The notes under the pieces were generated by a model that saw only the letters and a list, made by a program, of their open reading frames with translations, had not been told where the DNA came from and did not search any database. Shown here one piece after another: positions 45,630-58,280 of a stretch of 64,000 bases of DNA. The stretch lies in contig NC_044916.1 of the NCBI RefSeq assembly GCF_003576645.1, forward strand, positions 26,381,202-26,445,201, read 5' to 3'. A program made the position numbers and the translations under genes. Position 1 is the stretch's first letter, and the number at the start of each line of letters is the position of its first letter. This stretch comes from Ipomoea triloba. Lineage: Eukaryota > Streptophyta > Magnoliopsida > Solanales > Convolvulaceae.

Positions 45630-45930
45630 ACCAATTTGTGAATTTCACTATAGTCGAGGGACTATTTTGAATATTAACTCGTACTATAATATCTAGTTGT
45701 TTTTTCACGTAATGCAAAATTAGAAATAACAAGCACCACAAATCACAACTACTTTAATTATATTATATTACTATAATGTACATTAACAACATAATTATCC
45801 ACAGGATGCAACAACTCTACATACTACCAACCAATTGGTGTTTCATTCTACAAAACAGGCTTTAAGTTAACATAACTACATAAGTTGAGGATTTATTCAA
45901 ATTTTACATAGAATTCATCATGATTTTTTT
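45630..45930. other. Intergenic, no feature seen
   Basis: Begins with a TCGATGACCAATTTGTGAAT / ATAGTCGAGGGACT motif that is common in plant repeats; otherwise empty. Confidence 0.4.
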
Positions 45931-45935
45931 TTAAT

Positions 45936-46075
45936 GCTACTAACTTTATTACATTGTAGTATTTGTTCATCTATACTATCTCAACATATTGAAGCACAAA
46001 AAGTTAACAACGCCTCCACTGAAGCTCGATTTCATGACCTCCCATATGGAGAGTCACTACATGCAATTTAAAATT
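45936..46075 (-). mobile_element. SINE copy, eroded
   Basis: Shares the tail (AATACTACAATGTAATAAAG) and body (TTCAATATGTTGAGATAGTA, AGTGGAGGCG) with the 42.6-kb copy. The B box (AATCGAGCTTC) is mutated. Confidence 0.55.
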
Positions 46076-46092
46076 ATTGAGATTACACTTGA

Positions 46093-46708
46093 GGCAAATT
46101 ATTTTGTGGACCCGGTTCCACCTTTCCACCTTATCAATTGTTATGCCATGGACCCGAGTCCACATTACAAGGTGGACCCGAGTCCATGTTCACAATTTCA
46201 TAACCCCATGTTCATAATTTTATAACTCTATATTCACAGTTTCATAATTCTATTTTCACAGTTTCATAACTCCATGTTCATAATTTTATAACTCTATATT
46301 CACAATTTCATAACTCAATATTCACAATTTCATAACTCTATGTTTAACAGTATCAAAACTCTATGTTCAACATTATAACACAATTTTTGAATCTATATAA
46401 CAAAATTGTGAATATAGAGTTCAAAAATTGTGAATATTGAGTAATATAATTTTGTATATTGAGATTTAAAATTGTAAATATAGAATTCTAAAATTGTGAA
46501 TATAAAGTACTAAAATTGTGAACATATAGTTCAAAAATTGTGAACATAGAAAGGTAGATCCGAGTCTATAGCATAATTTGCCTCACCTTATAAAATGGAC
46601 CCGAATCAAACATATTGAATGTTCACAATTGAAATTATGAACATTAAATATGTAAATTGTGAATATTCAATATGGATACGGATCCATGTTACAAGGTTAT
46701 AACTATTG
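46093..46708. mobile_element. Outer MULE-type MITE, interrupted by a nested copy
   Basis: Left end GGCAAATTATTTTGTGGACC at 46094. After the nested element its body resumes at 46583 (AAAATGGACCCGAATC) and continues to a right end near 46708 (CAATAGTTATAACCTTG read inward). Weak flanks TACACTTGA and TATACTCAA may be the old duplication. The interior has inverted TTCACAATT / AATTGTGAA units. Confidence 0.6.
46135..46582. mobile_element. Nested MULE-type MITE with TTCACAATTTCATAACTC arrays
   Basis: 448 bp. Left end CAATTGTTATGCCATGGACC; right end, read inward, GCAAATTATGCTATAGAC. Flanks CACCTTAT at 46127-46134 and 46584-46591 (9-bp duplication with one mismatch). Long arrays of ~22-bp units: TTCACAATTTCATAACTCTA on the left, TGTGAATATAGAGTTCAAAA on the right. 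Inserted inside a relative (46093-46708). Confidence 0.8.
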
Positions 46709-46714
46709 TATATA

Positions 46715-47985
46715 CTCAACGTATTAGCCCAACTATTGCCCAATGGGGCATGCTTGCCAATGATAGTCCAAGAAAAAGATGATGGCATGTTTAATTTGTA
46801 AAAAATTTTTGTGTCAAGTAATAACTAAATCAAGCCAAGTAATTTGTGCTCAAACGATATGTAATGACTCTCTCATATAGGAGGTCATGAAATCAAACCT
46901 CTTTGGAGGCGGCATATACTACAATGTAAAACGAATTAACTATTATTTATCACTCCAATACAAGATAAATGAATAAAACATTAAAACTCAATGCTTTGAT
47001 CACAAAGTCAACATTAATATTAGGATTTCACAACTCATTGTTACTCTCCTTGATCTACCATTGGTAGAGAAATTGTGGTACAAGAAAGAAATAAAAATTT
47101 CTTTCGAACTTTTGTGACTTAAAAGATTAGTCTCTTTTTCTTATGAATATATCTATGAACAATAATGTAAATATATTTGAACTCGAAGAATGGTTTCTTT
47201 TTGAATAGTTGTATCACTCATGCTTTGTTGTGTCTCTCGTGTTTTATTTGCTTAAGTCTTCGTGACCTTTTATAAATGATCAAAAATTTGTCCATTGAAT
47301 TTAACAAATCTGTATATGTTAACTTGGTCGTTGTAGCATGATTTGATGTGTTGAAATTTTGATCATGCTACTTGGTATAGGAAACATGTTTTATTAACTT
47401 TTAAAACATTTCTCCATTTGGAGTGTATATATCATTCCTGAAACTTGTGTAGGAAATTAAATACAATAGAGTTTCAATCGTATATCAACTTTTGCTTCAA
47501 ACCTATGCTGCTAATTCTTTGTTTTTCAATTCGTGCTCCAAAACTTTACTCCATATAATTTGTGCTCCTTATAGCTTGTGGTCCTTCTACCTTGTGCTCC
47601 AAATTTGTGCTTCTTATAACTTGTCTTTCTTATAAATTGTGCTCCAAATTTGTGCTCTTATAACTTGTGTTCCAAATTTATAATTTATGATGTTAACATG
47701 ATTTCTTCTTGAAAACTTTGCTGCATGTAAACTTGTTTTTGAAAATTCCGCTGCTTATAATTTTTGAAAAACACATTTGCTTCTAATTTTTAAAATCTCG
47801 GCTGCTTGAAATCTTTATTGCTCCTGATTGACTTTCAAAATTTTGTTGCTTAGAATATGAATATCAATGGTTTTTAAGTAATTTCTTAAAATCTTTGCTA
47901 CTTCTAAAATTCTTTTTGACACTTAGACGATATTATCAAATACAAATAAAATTTGAAGGTATAATTTTTCAAATTAAAATACACT
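46715..47985. other. Gene-poor stretch
   Basis: A SINE-like region near 46853-46925 (plus strand). At 47530-47690 a loosely repeated TTGTGCTCC / CTTATAACTTGT motif recurs about every 25-35 bp. No gene recognised. Confidence 0.4.
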
Positions 47986-47994
47986 TTGACTCAT

Positions 47995-48258
47995 CAAAAT
48001 CTATATTCATAATTACAGAACTTTATGTTCACAATTTCAAAACTCTATATTCACACATTCATAACTCTATATTCAATACTAAAACACAATTTTTGAATCT
48101 ATATAACAAAATTGTGAATATAGAGTTCAAAAATTGTGAGTATTGAGTAATGTAATGTTGTATATTTGGATTTAAAATTGTGAATATAGAATTCTAAAGT
48201 TGTAAACATAGAGTTTTTAAATTGTGAATATGGACTATGATCTATAACATAATTTGTT
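47995..48258. mobile_element. MULE-type MITE, left end eroded
   Basis: Right end, read inward, CAAATTATGTTATAGATCAT. The interior (TTCACAATTTCAAAACTCTA left, TGTGAATATAGAGTTCAAAA right) is closely similar to the elements at 41.4 and 46.1 kb, including the shared centre ACACAATTTTTGAATCTATA. The left terminus is not recognisable. Confidence 0.65.
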
Positions 48259-48379
48259 GTCTAACAATCAGCTTAAATTTTTAGTTGGGATGTAGCTTAT
48301 ATTTCAGGGAAAAAGAATTTAAGGGTTTAATTGAATTTGCTTATTTCATATTCTAATTGTACTATCGTTTGAGTTTATT

Positions 48380-48738
48380 TGAAGACAAATTAGGAGAGAA
48401 AATGGATAGAATAAGAGAAGTGAATGAAGCATAGTCCTAACTGCAAAGTCCGAAGAAGCTTATAATTGGCTAATTGCATCCCTTTGTTTTCCTTGTTAGG
48501 GTTTTGCTGCCTGTGATTACTAGAGAAGGTGACTTCTTCGTGATCAATATCTCCTTCACGGAAGCCTGTCGGAGAAGCGATCACGGTCGGGCAAAGGTTA
48601 GTCTCCTTGTCATTCAAGGTAGCGGTCTGTGTTAGTAAAATTTATTTTGCGCTTCTTCAGAGAGTTTGAATTGAATTTTTTCCCTGCCTCTAATAAATGT
48701 TCCACGTTGCTCCTTGCTAGGGTTTGCTTTTCTTTCTT

Positions 48739-48810
<72 letters not shown>

Positions 48811-49345
48811 NNNNNNNNNNNNNNNNNNNNNNNNNNNNNNNNNNNNNNNNNNNNNNNNNNNNNNNNNNNNNNNNNNNNNNNNNNNNNNNNNNNNNNNNNN
48901 NNNNNNNNNNNNNNNNNNNNNNNNNNNNNNNNNNNNNNNNNNNNNNNNNNNNNNNNNNNNNNNNNNNNNNNNNNNNNNNNNNNNNNNNNNNNNNNNNNNN
49001 NNNNNNNNNNNNNNNNNNNNNNNNNNNNNNNNNNNNNNNNNNNNNNNNNNNNNNNNNNNNNNNNNNNNNNNNNNNNNNNNNNNNNNNNNNNNNNNNNNNN
49101 NNNNNNNNNNNNNNNNNNNNNNNNNNNNNNNNNNNNNNNNNNNNNNNNNNNNNNNNNNNNNNNNNNNNNNNNNNNNNNNNNNNNNNNNNNNNNNNNNNNN
49201 NNNNNNNNNNNNNNNNNNNNNNNNNNNNNNNNNNNNNNNNNNNNNNNNNNNNNNNNNNNNNNNNNNNNNNNNNNNNNNNNNNNNNNNNNNNNNNNNNNNN
49301 NNNNNNNNNNNNNNNNNNNNNNNNNNNNNNNNNNNNNNNNNNNNN

Positions 49346-49396
<51 letters not shown>

Positions 49397-49760
49397 TTCT
49401 TATAATTTTCTATGATTGGTTGATTTCGTTAATTAGATTGTTAAGAATGCCAGGGCTTGGGAGAAACTGGAATGAAATGTTCGAAAACATTTCCAGTTGA
49501 TTAAAAGTTTCATTTAAATAATTGGTGCATTTGCTGCTTTAATATAATATCAATAAGCGTATTTACGATGGTCTATTCTGATTTCTTTTCCGCTTCATCT
49601 GGTTGAACACTGTTTTCTATAATTACTTTCATGCATTTGACATGGATTAAAGGCCTTTTAAAATCAAGTTGTTAACTTGTTCTTCATATTATATTCTCAA
49701 GGAATCAAATTGGATTGAGCTTTTGTACATATCGTCTTGATAAAAACAAAAAAAAAAAAA
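48380..49760 (+). other. Leader region and 5' UTR intron of the FLX-like gene
   Basis: A GC-richer block at about 48480-48610 with a possible splice donor (AAGGTTAGTC, near 48595) looks like a non-coding first exon. The sequence to 49740 would be leader intron, interrupted by poly-T and an N gap. I cannot fix the exon ends. A minus-strand frame here has no recognisable content. Confidence 0.45.
48740..49395. other. Poly-T tract with assembly gap (535 N)
   Basis: About 70 T at 48741-48810, N at 48811-49345, then about 50 T to 49395. The gap lies inside, or is flanked by, one long homopolymer, so its true length is unknown. Confidence 0.95.
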
Positions 49761-51488
49761 ATGTCTGGACGAAATCTTGGTCCTCATCCGATAAAAGGTG
49801 CACCCCACACTGTGATGGCTCCACCTATTCACGAGCCGCCACCCTTTGCAAGAGGCTGCGGGCCAGTTCCTTATCCTGTAATGCTTGAGGAAATGAGAGA
49901 GTCACAGTATGGGATGCCGCCACCCAGGCAAATCGCTCCACACCCTGCTATCCTTGAGGAGCATCTTGCAGCTCAGCATGAGGATATTCAAGGATTACTG
50001 GTTGACAACCAGAGGTTGGCTGCAACTCATGTAGCACTCAAAGAGGAACTAGAAGTTACACAATTTGATCTTCAGCGAACAGATCAATATGCACGTGCCT
50101 TGTATGCTGAGAATGACATGCAAATCAGAGAACTTTATGAGAAGTCTGCAAAGATGGAAATGGATCTCCAATCTGTAGAAGTTATGAGAGTTGAGCTTAT
50201 GCGAGTACGTGCTGATATTAAAGATTTAAATGCTTCAAAACAAGAGCTCACTACTGAACTCCAGGGGATGACTCAAGATTTGACTAGGATGAACGCAGAT
50301 TTGCAACGAACTCCAGCTATAAAGGCAGAAATTGAAAATCTTAGACAGGAATTGCAGCGATCAAGGTAATAATGTTTTCATTTGCCTTGTGCCCCTATGT
50401 TTTCTTGAGTCTTGACCATATTGCCTTTGGTTGTCCTGTAGGGCTGCCATTGAGAACGAGAAGAAGGGATATGCAGCAAACTATGAGCATGGTCAGGTTA
50501 TGCAAAAGAACTTGCACTCAATGTCTCGAGAACTGGAAACGCTCCGTGCAGAGATGGCCAATGCAGAAAAGAAAGCTCGTGCTGCAGCTTCAGTTGGGAA
50601 TCCGGGTATTTATTCTCTCTTGAGATCTGCCAACTTGCAGATAATGGCCTCAATTTTAGGAGTTGGTGCACTTTCTTTAATGCTTTTGCTAGTTTCTTTC
50701 ATTTTCTTGATCAACTTTTAGTCTGTAATTTCTTTTTTGGACTTAATTTCTTGGCGTGAATTTTCTTGTTGAAGTTAATTGCCTAAAATACTTTGCTTGA
50801 AGTATGAACCTTCTAATAATTTTATATCCTCAATTGATTTCAATTGAATTATTAAGTCTTTTAAGTTTTATAGGCTTTGCAAACTAATTTAGAAGTCCAT
50901 ATTTCACAACGGTGGAGAATTTGTTACCTGCATGCATAAGTTTTAATGTCATGAACAATTAAGGCATTGCTGAACTTGCTTGACAGGATTTTGTTTTCAA
51001 CAGTTGCAGGTTATAATGGAAATTATGCTAATCCTGAGTCAGGCTATGCCGGAAATTATTATCCTGTTGGTTATGGCATGAACCCCATAAATCCCGTGCA
51101 TCCTGTAAGTGGAACGGCACAGATTTTATTTTCTCTAATAAGCTTTGCAGAATGACTTACTCTGATTGAGTGATTATGAAATAATTTCTTTTGAAAATAT
51201 AAATCCCATATATCCTTCTATGATGTATGTAGACTGATATATTCCTAATCCTTTTTCAAATTTTAAGGTTTGCACAAGAAAATATTTTGATTGAATGATT
51301 ATAAAGTGCACTCTTTTGTGAGACATAGTTTCTTATTTCTTTTGAAATAACCAAGATGTTTTATTATTTAAAATTTCCTTTTATCTCAGCCGCAGACTGG
51401 AGCTGAAGGTTATTCTCAATATGGACCTGGACCTGGACCTGCTGCCTGGGGTGCTTATAATATGCAGCAAGCTCAAGGACTCAGATGA
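49761..51488 (+). CDS. FLXL1: FLX-like coiled-coil protein
   Basis: Four exons: 49761-50365, 50442-50605, 51010-51104 and 51390-51488, all GT-AG, 320 residues. The N-terminus (1 to about 55) is Pro/Gly/His-rich (GPHPIKGAPHTVMAPPIHEP); residues about 57-255 form a long coiled coil (PAILEEHLAAQHEDIQGLL; MRVELMRVRADIKDLNASKQ); the C-terminus is Tyr/Gly/Asn-rich (YNGNYANPESGYAGNYYPVG). In Arabidopsis, FLX works with FRIGIDA to promote FLC expression; FLX-like paralogues have weaker or unknown roles. The ATG at 49761 follows a poly-A stretch; an earlier in-frame start would need a non-ATG codon. The PHD gene is the next gene downstream, as next to At3g14750, if I recall correctly. Confidence 0.9.
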
Positions 51489-53400
51489 ACTAGTTTATAC
51501 TAGGTTGCAACCTTGTGTTTTGCATACTGCATTCTGGTACTACACGTTGGAACCCAGAGTTTGGTTTCAGATGATAGAAACTTGATTATTCTGGGACATG
51601 CTTTATTTGGGTAGAAAATTTGCATGTCTGTTGCTGTTTGTTTCATAATCCAGGACAAGTATTTGTCACCATGTTTTATAGGAGATATTTTATGGTATGC
51701 TTAGTTGCCTTGTTTTGTCTACTTTCACTTATTTCATCCTTGAAAAAAATGCAATCTGTGCATTGTTATATTGAAGCAGCTTCATATTTGCAAATACTAT
51801 ATATTTGCAGTTTCTATAATCAAGCAGGCTCTATGTGCGAATACTAAACTGAAGCAGCTCGGATCCTTGTAATTGTTCCTATGTGTTTAATTATAGGTAT
51901 CTGTCAGGTGTATCTTCATTTCCATAGCACATAAGCATTTTCTTTTAGTGCTTGTTTGGCTCATCTTATTTTGGAGCTTATCTACTAAAAAAAAAATAGG
52001 AGTGGGGCCAATACTAAATAATATAACAAGGGGGTTTTGCGGTGGTTAAGAGTAAAAAAACCAGTGCCCCCTTTTTGTACAAGCCATTAGCTGGGCCAAA
52101 CAAATACTTAGGAGCTTATTACTTCAATGGAGGATGATTAATCCCTGTTGCTAATGTGAATTATGAAGGGATCATGAATCCCTTCAATAGTGAACAGATT
52201 ATTAATCCCACCCGGCCACCCCTCGCACCACTTTATTCTATCCCATTTTTTCTAAAGATTAGGTGGTGGGCCAGCACTTAATTCAGCACCTTATTTTTTG
52301 GACCAATTAGGAGAAGAGGGGATTATTAGACCAACCCCGCTTGGTCCCTCAAAGCCAATTGATCTGTATATAATAGATGGCCTCTTCTATGGTTGCTTTA
52401 CAAGTTAAAATGGTTTTGGTGGTTTCTAGACTCTAGTGATGTCCTTTTGTTCTTCACTCAAGAATAGCTGTATCCGAATCTCCTTTGTTTGTTCTTTGGA
52501 TGTTACATCCTTGGTTTTGTGGGGTTGGTAGAAGAGTAGTTCAACCCTTGCAGATGCAACGCTATTGAAAATATGGAGAATAACTGATGGACTTTTGAGG
52601 TAGTGGAAGCTTAAGAAAGGGAGTGCAGACTGATGTGCTCCTTCAAACAGCATAAAGAAGCATTATCTAGTATTTTGATGTAACCCATGTTCTGTTGAGT
52701 CTTGTATATTTGGAGGCTGGAGACTTGTCCTGGAATAAGAGTAATGTTCCCCTTATCTGAATCCTTACATTCATATGTGCACATTTGAGAAGACCAAGTA
52801 TTAAGCAGTCTGGAAGTTTGGAGCTTTGGGCTTGAAGGGAACTATTTCCCATCAATATGTATTAGTATCTCTCTGTGCTGATTTCTAATAGGGTGGAATA
52901 GCCAAACTTCTTTGTGAATCTTTTCTGCACCAGTCTCTTGCCCATGGAAATGAAGACGAAAAAGAGGTCAAATGCCAATAAAAGAAGGTGCTGGTAGGCA
53001 ATACTTTTTTTCCTCCCTCTGTTTCTGCTTTTATGATCTATGGCTGGGTTAGAGAATTCACCCTATAACACTGTATGATAAGATGCATAGTGATTTTGTA
53101 GTTTAAGTTGTATGAATATTCTAAGATAGCCTATCTTGCTTCACTACAAAGTACTCTTTCTGTTTTCACATATCTAGAACTCTAGAGGACTGTATCCTCT
53201 CCTCTATGTGCACTCAGAAATATATGTTCTAGATAATCTTCCATTGATTCTGTATTTGAGTTCACATGCAGGGGTTGTTATTATCAAGAAGAAACTATGT
53301 TATTCAGTTATAAAGAGTCTAGTATACTTTACTGTGCCTTTCTGTGCTTGGAGTGTTGTGTCAAGATTGCGTTGCAAAGATATTGTCAAAGGTTGGGTAT
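51489..53400. other. Downstream of FLXL: 3' UTR and non-coding DNA
   Basis: 3' UTR to about 51900. A small element with inverted ends (GCTTGTTTGGCTCATCTTAT; GCTGGGCCAAACAAATAC read on the plus strand) may lie at about 51950-52113, hAT-like in style, without a confirmed duplication. No coding sequence seen. Confidence 0.45.
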
Positions 53401-55215
53401 TTTTTTTTTAAAATAAATTAATTTAATCATGTCTCTGTACTTATTCAGAAATGAAAATTTGAAAACTTAAATCCATATTTTCTATTTTACAATTGTCCCT
53501 AAACTTGAAGCCAATGCCATTGATAATTAATTACCTTTCCTGAAAGCTGATTGCAATACTAATATAGTAATATTAATCTACTTATGTTTACAATTAAAAT
53601 CTTATGTATTTAAATATTAAGTTATTATTTTCAATGATATTTACATAAATCAATAAATCATCATGCAGTATTACAGATTTGATTTTTCAAATTAGTTCTT
53701 CTCAAATTAATGAATAAACTAGTCATTGTCTAAACTCCAATTTTGTGGTAAAAATCTTAATGCATTTTACAAGTACAGTAGAACTTATTATTTCTAGTTT
53801 TCAATGTTATTTTGTATAGATCATGCACTACCAAAAGATTTTATTATTTTAAGTAATTTTCTCAAATTAATTTATTAGTCATTGTCTAAAATAAAATTTT
53901 AGGGCACAAACTTAATACTATTTTCAGAAAAATAAATACTCTTTGCAGTGGTATATATGGCCAGGAGATACTTGAAAGCATTGATGGGATATGAGATGCA
54001 ATAATCATAAATCACTGCAAGAGTGTTAAGTGTTTAACTGTTAGACTAGTCAGTAATTTTGTGGATGGTCAAGATCTGTATGCCTGGGTGGATATCTAGG
54101 TATGGATGGTCCCAATATTTGTAATGAAGGTATTGTTGTTGTTGGCTATGTCCCAGATAATAACTTTTAGATGTGTCAATGATGACTGTTTTGTTTTTTG
54201 GATTTTATAGAAGTTTCTTAGCTGTTAGCTTCTTTGTGCAGATTATTCAGTGGGTAGGTGGAATGATGTTATATGCATATAGCCCACTCCCTACATATTG
54301 TTTTGCAATGCATAATCCCAACTTAGTGCTAAGTTGGTAAAATTTCTTGATGAGATGTGGGAACTGTCTAGTGATTAGTTACTACTTTGTCATGAAGTCT
54401 AGAGCCACTGCTGTGCATACTTACAGGTTATAGTGCTGTGCTGTTTCTGTTGAGTGGTTGTGTGGGTGTGTTTTTTCAGTAAAATTATTTTTATTGAAAG
54501 CACCACGAGGTTAAACCAAAGATATAGCACTTTGTTTGTAAATTATATAGTAAAAAATTGCTTGCAATAACTTGTCATCTTCATATGTAGAGCCTTGGGC
54601 TAACCTATTCCAAAAGCTTATGGCATGCTATCTCATAGCATGAAAAGTTCTGTTGAGAAGTGTCTGGGAAGCTATATTTATTGTTATATATGCTTTAGTT
54701 TGGAGATCAGTTGAGTGAAGTAAATAACATGTGGTGGAACAATGTTATATAGATGTCTAAGTTTATTCCTATTTATAAGTTCTATTACCTAGTTCTTGAA
54801 GAATTCTTGTAAACCCCAACTGAATTCTCTGGTTCTCTGCTTTTTCTTTTATGTTAATATTTATGCTGCATGTCATTTGTTTGCTCCATTACCCAATTTG
54901 AACTTTTGTTACTCTAATATGGGGTTTCACCATTTGTCTGACTTCCAAATGGTCTTTGATTTCCAGATTGGTACTTGGATTTCAGCGAGGACTGTTAGTT
55001 CCACTCAATCTTTACATGAAAATGTGGTAAGAATATCTTCAGACCCTTTACGTTGAGAAATTCTGCTGATTACTCTTGCCATTTTGAACACTTTATAGCA
55101 GTTAGCCATTTCATCAGTTGTTTATCATGGGCACTTTTATGCTTTGATTTCTGGTTAATATTGAATCTCTAAGATTGATTCTATGTTGCTTTAATAGATC
55201 ACTTCTTCTTCCTCT
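53401..55215. other. AT-rich non-coding stretch
   Basis: No recognised genes, repeats with clear ends or RNA genes. Confidence 0.45.
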
Positions 55216-55217
55216 TC

Positions 55218-55525
55218 CATGGAAATGCTTCCTCCCAAGAAACTTAGGGAAACTCCATTAAAACTTCAAGATTGTTTCCCTAATTCAAAAATGCATTTAC
55301 TAGAAAGAAATTTTTTTTTTTGGTGGATATTTACTAGAAAGAAAATAATTCATTTTATATTTATACATCTTCAAAGAAAAAATATTTCTTCCTGACCATG
55401 GAAATGCTTCCTCCCAAGAAACTCAGGGAAACTCCATTAAAACTTCAATATTGTTTCCCTAATTCAAAAATGCATTTACTAAAAAGAAATTAGTTCATTT
55501 TATATTTATACATCTTTAAAGAAAA
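55218..55525. repeat. Tandem duplication, two diverged units
   Basis: CCATGGAAATGCTTCCTCCC begins at about 55218 and again at about 55398. Each is followed by the same 90 bp (GGGAAACTCCATTAAAACTT; TTCAAAAATGCATTTACT) and then TTTATATTTATACATCTT. Unit 1 has an extra ~35 bp near 55310-55340. Confidence 0.85.
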
Positions 55526-55914
55526 TATTTACAAATGTACACTCATATTTGTTATATTTGTATATTTCTCTCACATTTCGTATCATGTGTCTCTGTGTGA
55601 CTTTTCCTATTTCTATACTATCTAGGTCTTCCATAAAAATATTGAAGCATCCATTATGATGCTTGTACTTAAGAGTGCTTGGCTCCCATTGGGTCAGCAT
55701 TACATATTTACATTTCATAACACCATTTTCAGCTTTTGCTGTCAAATACTATTAATTTATTAAATGTGTTTTCGTTGATTAGCCTTGTTTGAAAAAAAAA
55801 AAAAAAAGAAACTAAGGTTTGCATTCTTATTGTGTGTCTAAAATTCTATATATGCTTAGGAGACATGAGATGTTGGGAATTTGAATGCATATCTTACAAT
55901 ATTAACAAGATTCT

Positions 55915-56690
55915 TTTGTTCCTGATGATGTGAGAATTTCTCACGGGCCATTCTGTAAACAATACTAGCATAGTTTATTCTACAAATGTAACATGAGGCA
56001 GCATGGATTTTAAAGATTTCATTTGAATGAACCGAAGAATTTCCAACATAGAAATTGTTATTTGTACCTTTTTTTTTTGTGGCCCCAAGTGATGTCGCTT
56101 GTGACATATGATTCAACCTATTCATTGGAAAGTCATGACTGATTCCAATAATGCCATATCATTTGGGACAAGGTTTGGTGAAAAAAATTGGGCTAGTAGC
56201 ATTACCTCTAAACACAGCACTGTTTACTTATGTTTAAGACAAAAATTTCAACTTTTACAGTTTACTTACGGTTGCAGGTCATTATTGATATCGGTTTCAA
56301 ATTCTAAAAGAAAATTATTGTTTCAGCAGATTGACTAAGATTTGGTATAGGTGCTGCAGAATGCATCTCTGCTACCAAATACTGACTGGGATTGAGGGAG
56401 GAATCGAGGTAAACTTGCAAAGAAGCTATTGGAGATTCATATTAATTGTTTCCATTTGCCATTGCAATATGAGGTCACATGTACAGATACAATCGATTAA
56501 CACTCAAAATCTTATACCAATATTGACACAGAGATTTGCAAGAGTTCAATTCATATCATTTTTACTTAAATAATGCGTTAATTATTTTCTTCATAAATTC
56601 AACTATGTTCTTGCACAAAATTTGCAATAACATTTATAATTTTATTATTTATATAGATTTAACAATTTGGACAAAATTGAAGACATTACT
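55915..56690. repeat. Triplicated block, copy 1 (direct)
   Basis: Matches 57516-58285 in the same orientation. The two appear identical until about 56515, after which copy 1 carries several extra single or double bases (near 56518, 56552-56560, 56578, 56590, 56660), all close to the poly-T. Confidence 0.92.

Positions 56691-56769
<79 letters not shown>
56691..56769. repeat. Poly-T tract (~79 T) between copies 1 and 2
   Basis: A homopolymer at the hinge of the first inversion. Confidence 0.95.
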
Positions 56770-56772
<3 letters not shown>

Positions 56773-57514
56773 TTAATCTATATAAATAATAAAATTATAA
56801 ATGTTATTGCAAATTTTGTGCAAGAACATAGTTGAATTTATGAAGAAATAATTACGCATTATTTAAGTAAAATGATTGAATTGAACTCTTGCAAATCTCT
56901 GTGTCAATATTGTATAAGATTTTGAGTGTTAATCGATTGTATCTGTACATGTGACCTCATATTGCAATGGCAAATGGAAACAATTAATATGAATCTCCAA
57001 TAGCTTCTTTGCAAGTTTACCTCGATTCCTCCCTCAATCCCAGTCAGTATTTGGTAGCAGAGATGCATTCTGCAGCACCTATACCAAATCTTAGTCAATC
57101 TGCTGAAACAATAATTTTCTTTTAGAATTTGAAACCGATATCAATAATGACCTGCAACCGTAAGTAAACTGTAAAAGTTGAAATTTTTGTCTTAAACATA
57201 AGTAAACAGTGCTGTGTTTAGAGGTAATGCTACTAGCCCAATTTTTTTCACCAAACCTTGTCCCAAATGATATGGCATTATTGGAATCAGTCATGACTTT
57301 CCAATGAATAGGTTGAATCATATGTCACAAGCGACATCACTTGGGGCCACAAAAAAAAAAGGTACAAATAACAATTTCTATGTTGGAAATTCTTCGGTTC
57401 ATTCAAATGAAATCTTTAAAATCCATGCTGCCTCATGTTACATTTGTAGAATAAACTATGCTAGTATTGTTTACAGAATGGCCCGTGAGAAATTCTCACA
57501 TCATCAGGAACAAA
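56770..57514. repeat. Triplicated block, copy 2 (inverted)
   Basis: Exact reverse complement of 57516-58260 about a single N at 57515, by comparison of the ends and several internal points. Reading frames in it are mirror images of those in the other copies. Confidence 0.92.
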
Positions 57515-57515
57515 N

Positions 57516-58280
57516 TTTGTTCCTGATGATGTGAGAATTTCTCACGGGCCATTCTGTAAACAATACTAGCATAGTTTATTCTACAAATGTAACATGAGGC
57601 AGCATGGATTTTAAAGATTTCATTTGAATGAACCGAAGAATTTCCAACATAGAAATTGTTATTTGTACCTTTTTTTTTTGTGGCCCCAAGTGATGTCGCT
57701 TGTGACATATGATTCAACCTATTCATTGGAAAGTCATGACTGATTCCAATAATGCCATATCATTTGGGACAAGGTTTGGTGAAAAAAATTGGGCTAGTAG
57801 CATTACCTCTAAACACAGCACTGTTTACTTATGTTTAAGACAAAAATTTCAACTTTTACAGTTTACTTACGGTTGCAGGTCATTATTGATATCGGTTTCA
57901 AATTCTAAAAGAAAATTATTGTTTCAGCAGATTGACTAAGATTTGGTATAGGTGCTGCAGAATGCATCTCTGCTACCAAATACTGACTGGGATTGAGGGA
58001 GGAATCGAGGTAAACTTGCAAAGAAGCTATTGGAGATTCATATTAATTGTTTCCATTTGCCATTGCAATATGAGGTCACATGTACAGATACAATCGATTA
58101 ACACTCAAAATCTTATACAATATTGACACAGAGATTTGCAAGAGTTCAATTCAATCATTTTACTTAAATAATGCGTAATTATTTCTTCATAAATTCAACT
58201 ATGTTCTTGCACAAAATTTGCAATAACATTTATAATTTTATTATTTATATAGATTAACAATTTGGACAAAATTGAAGACA

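Noticed and set aside
48629..49500. Long poly-Phe reading frames
   Set aside because: Homopolymer T plus an N gap; no coding content.
54796..55056. 86-residue frame downstream of FLXL
   Set aside because: No conserved pattern, splice context or promoter; composition is like the surrounding non-coding DNA.
56108..58126. Repeated small frames in the triple block
   Set aside because: The same two frames appear three times only because the block is triplicated; they have no recognisable content.
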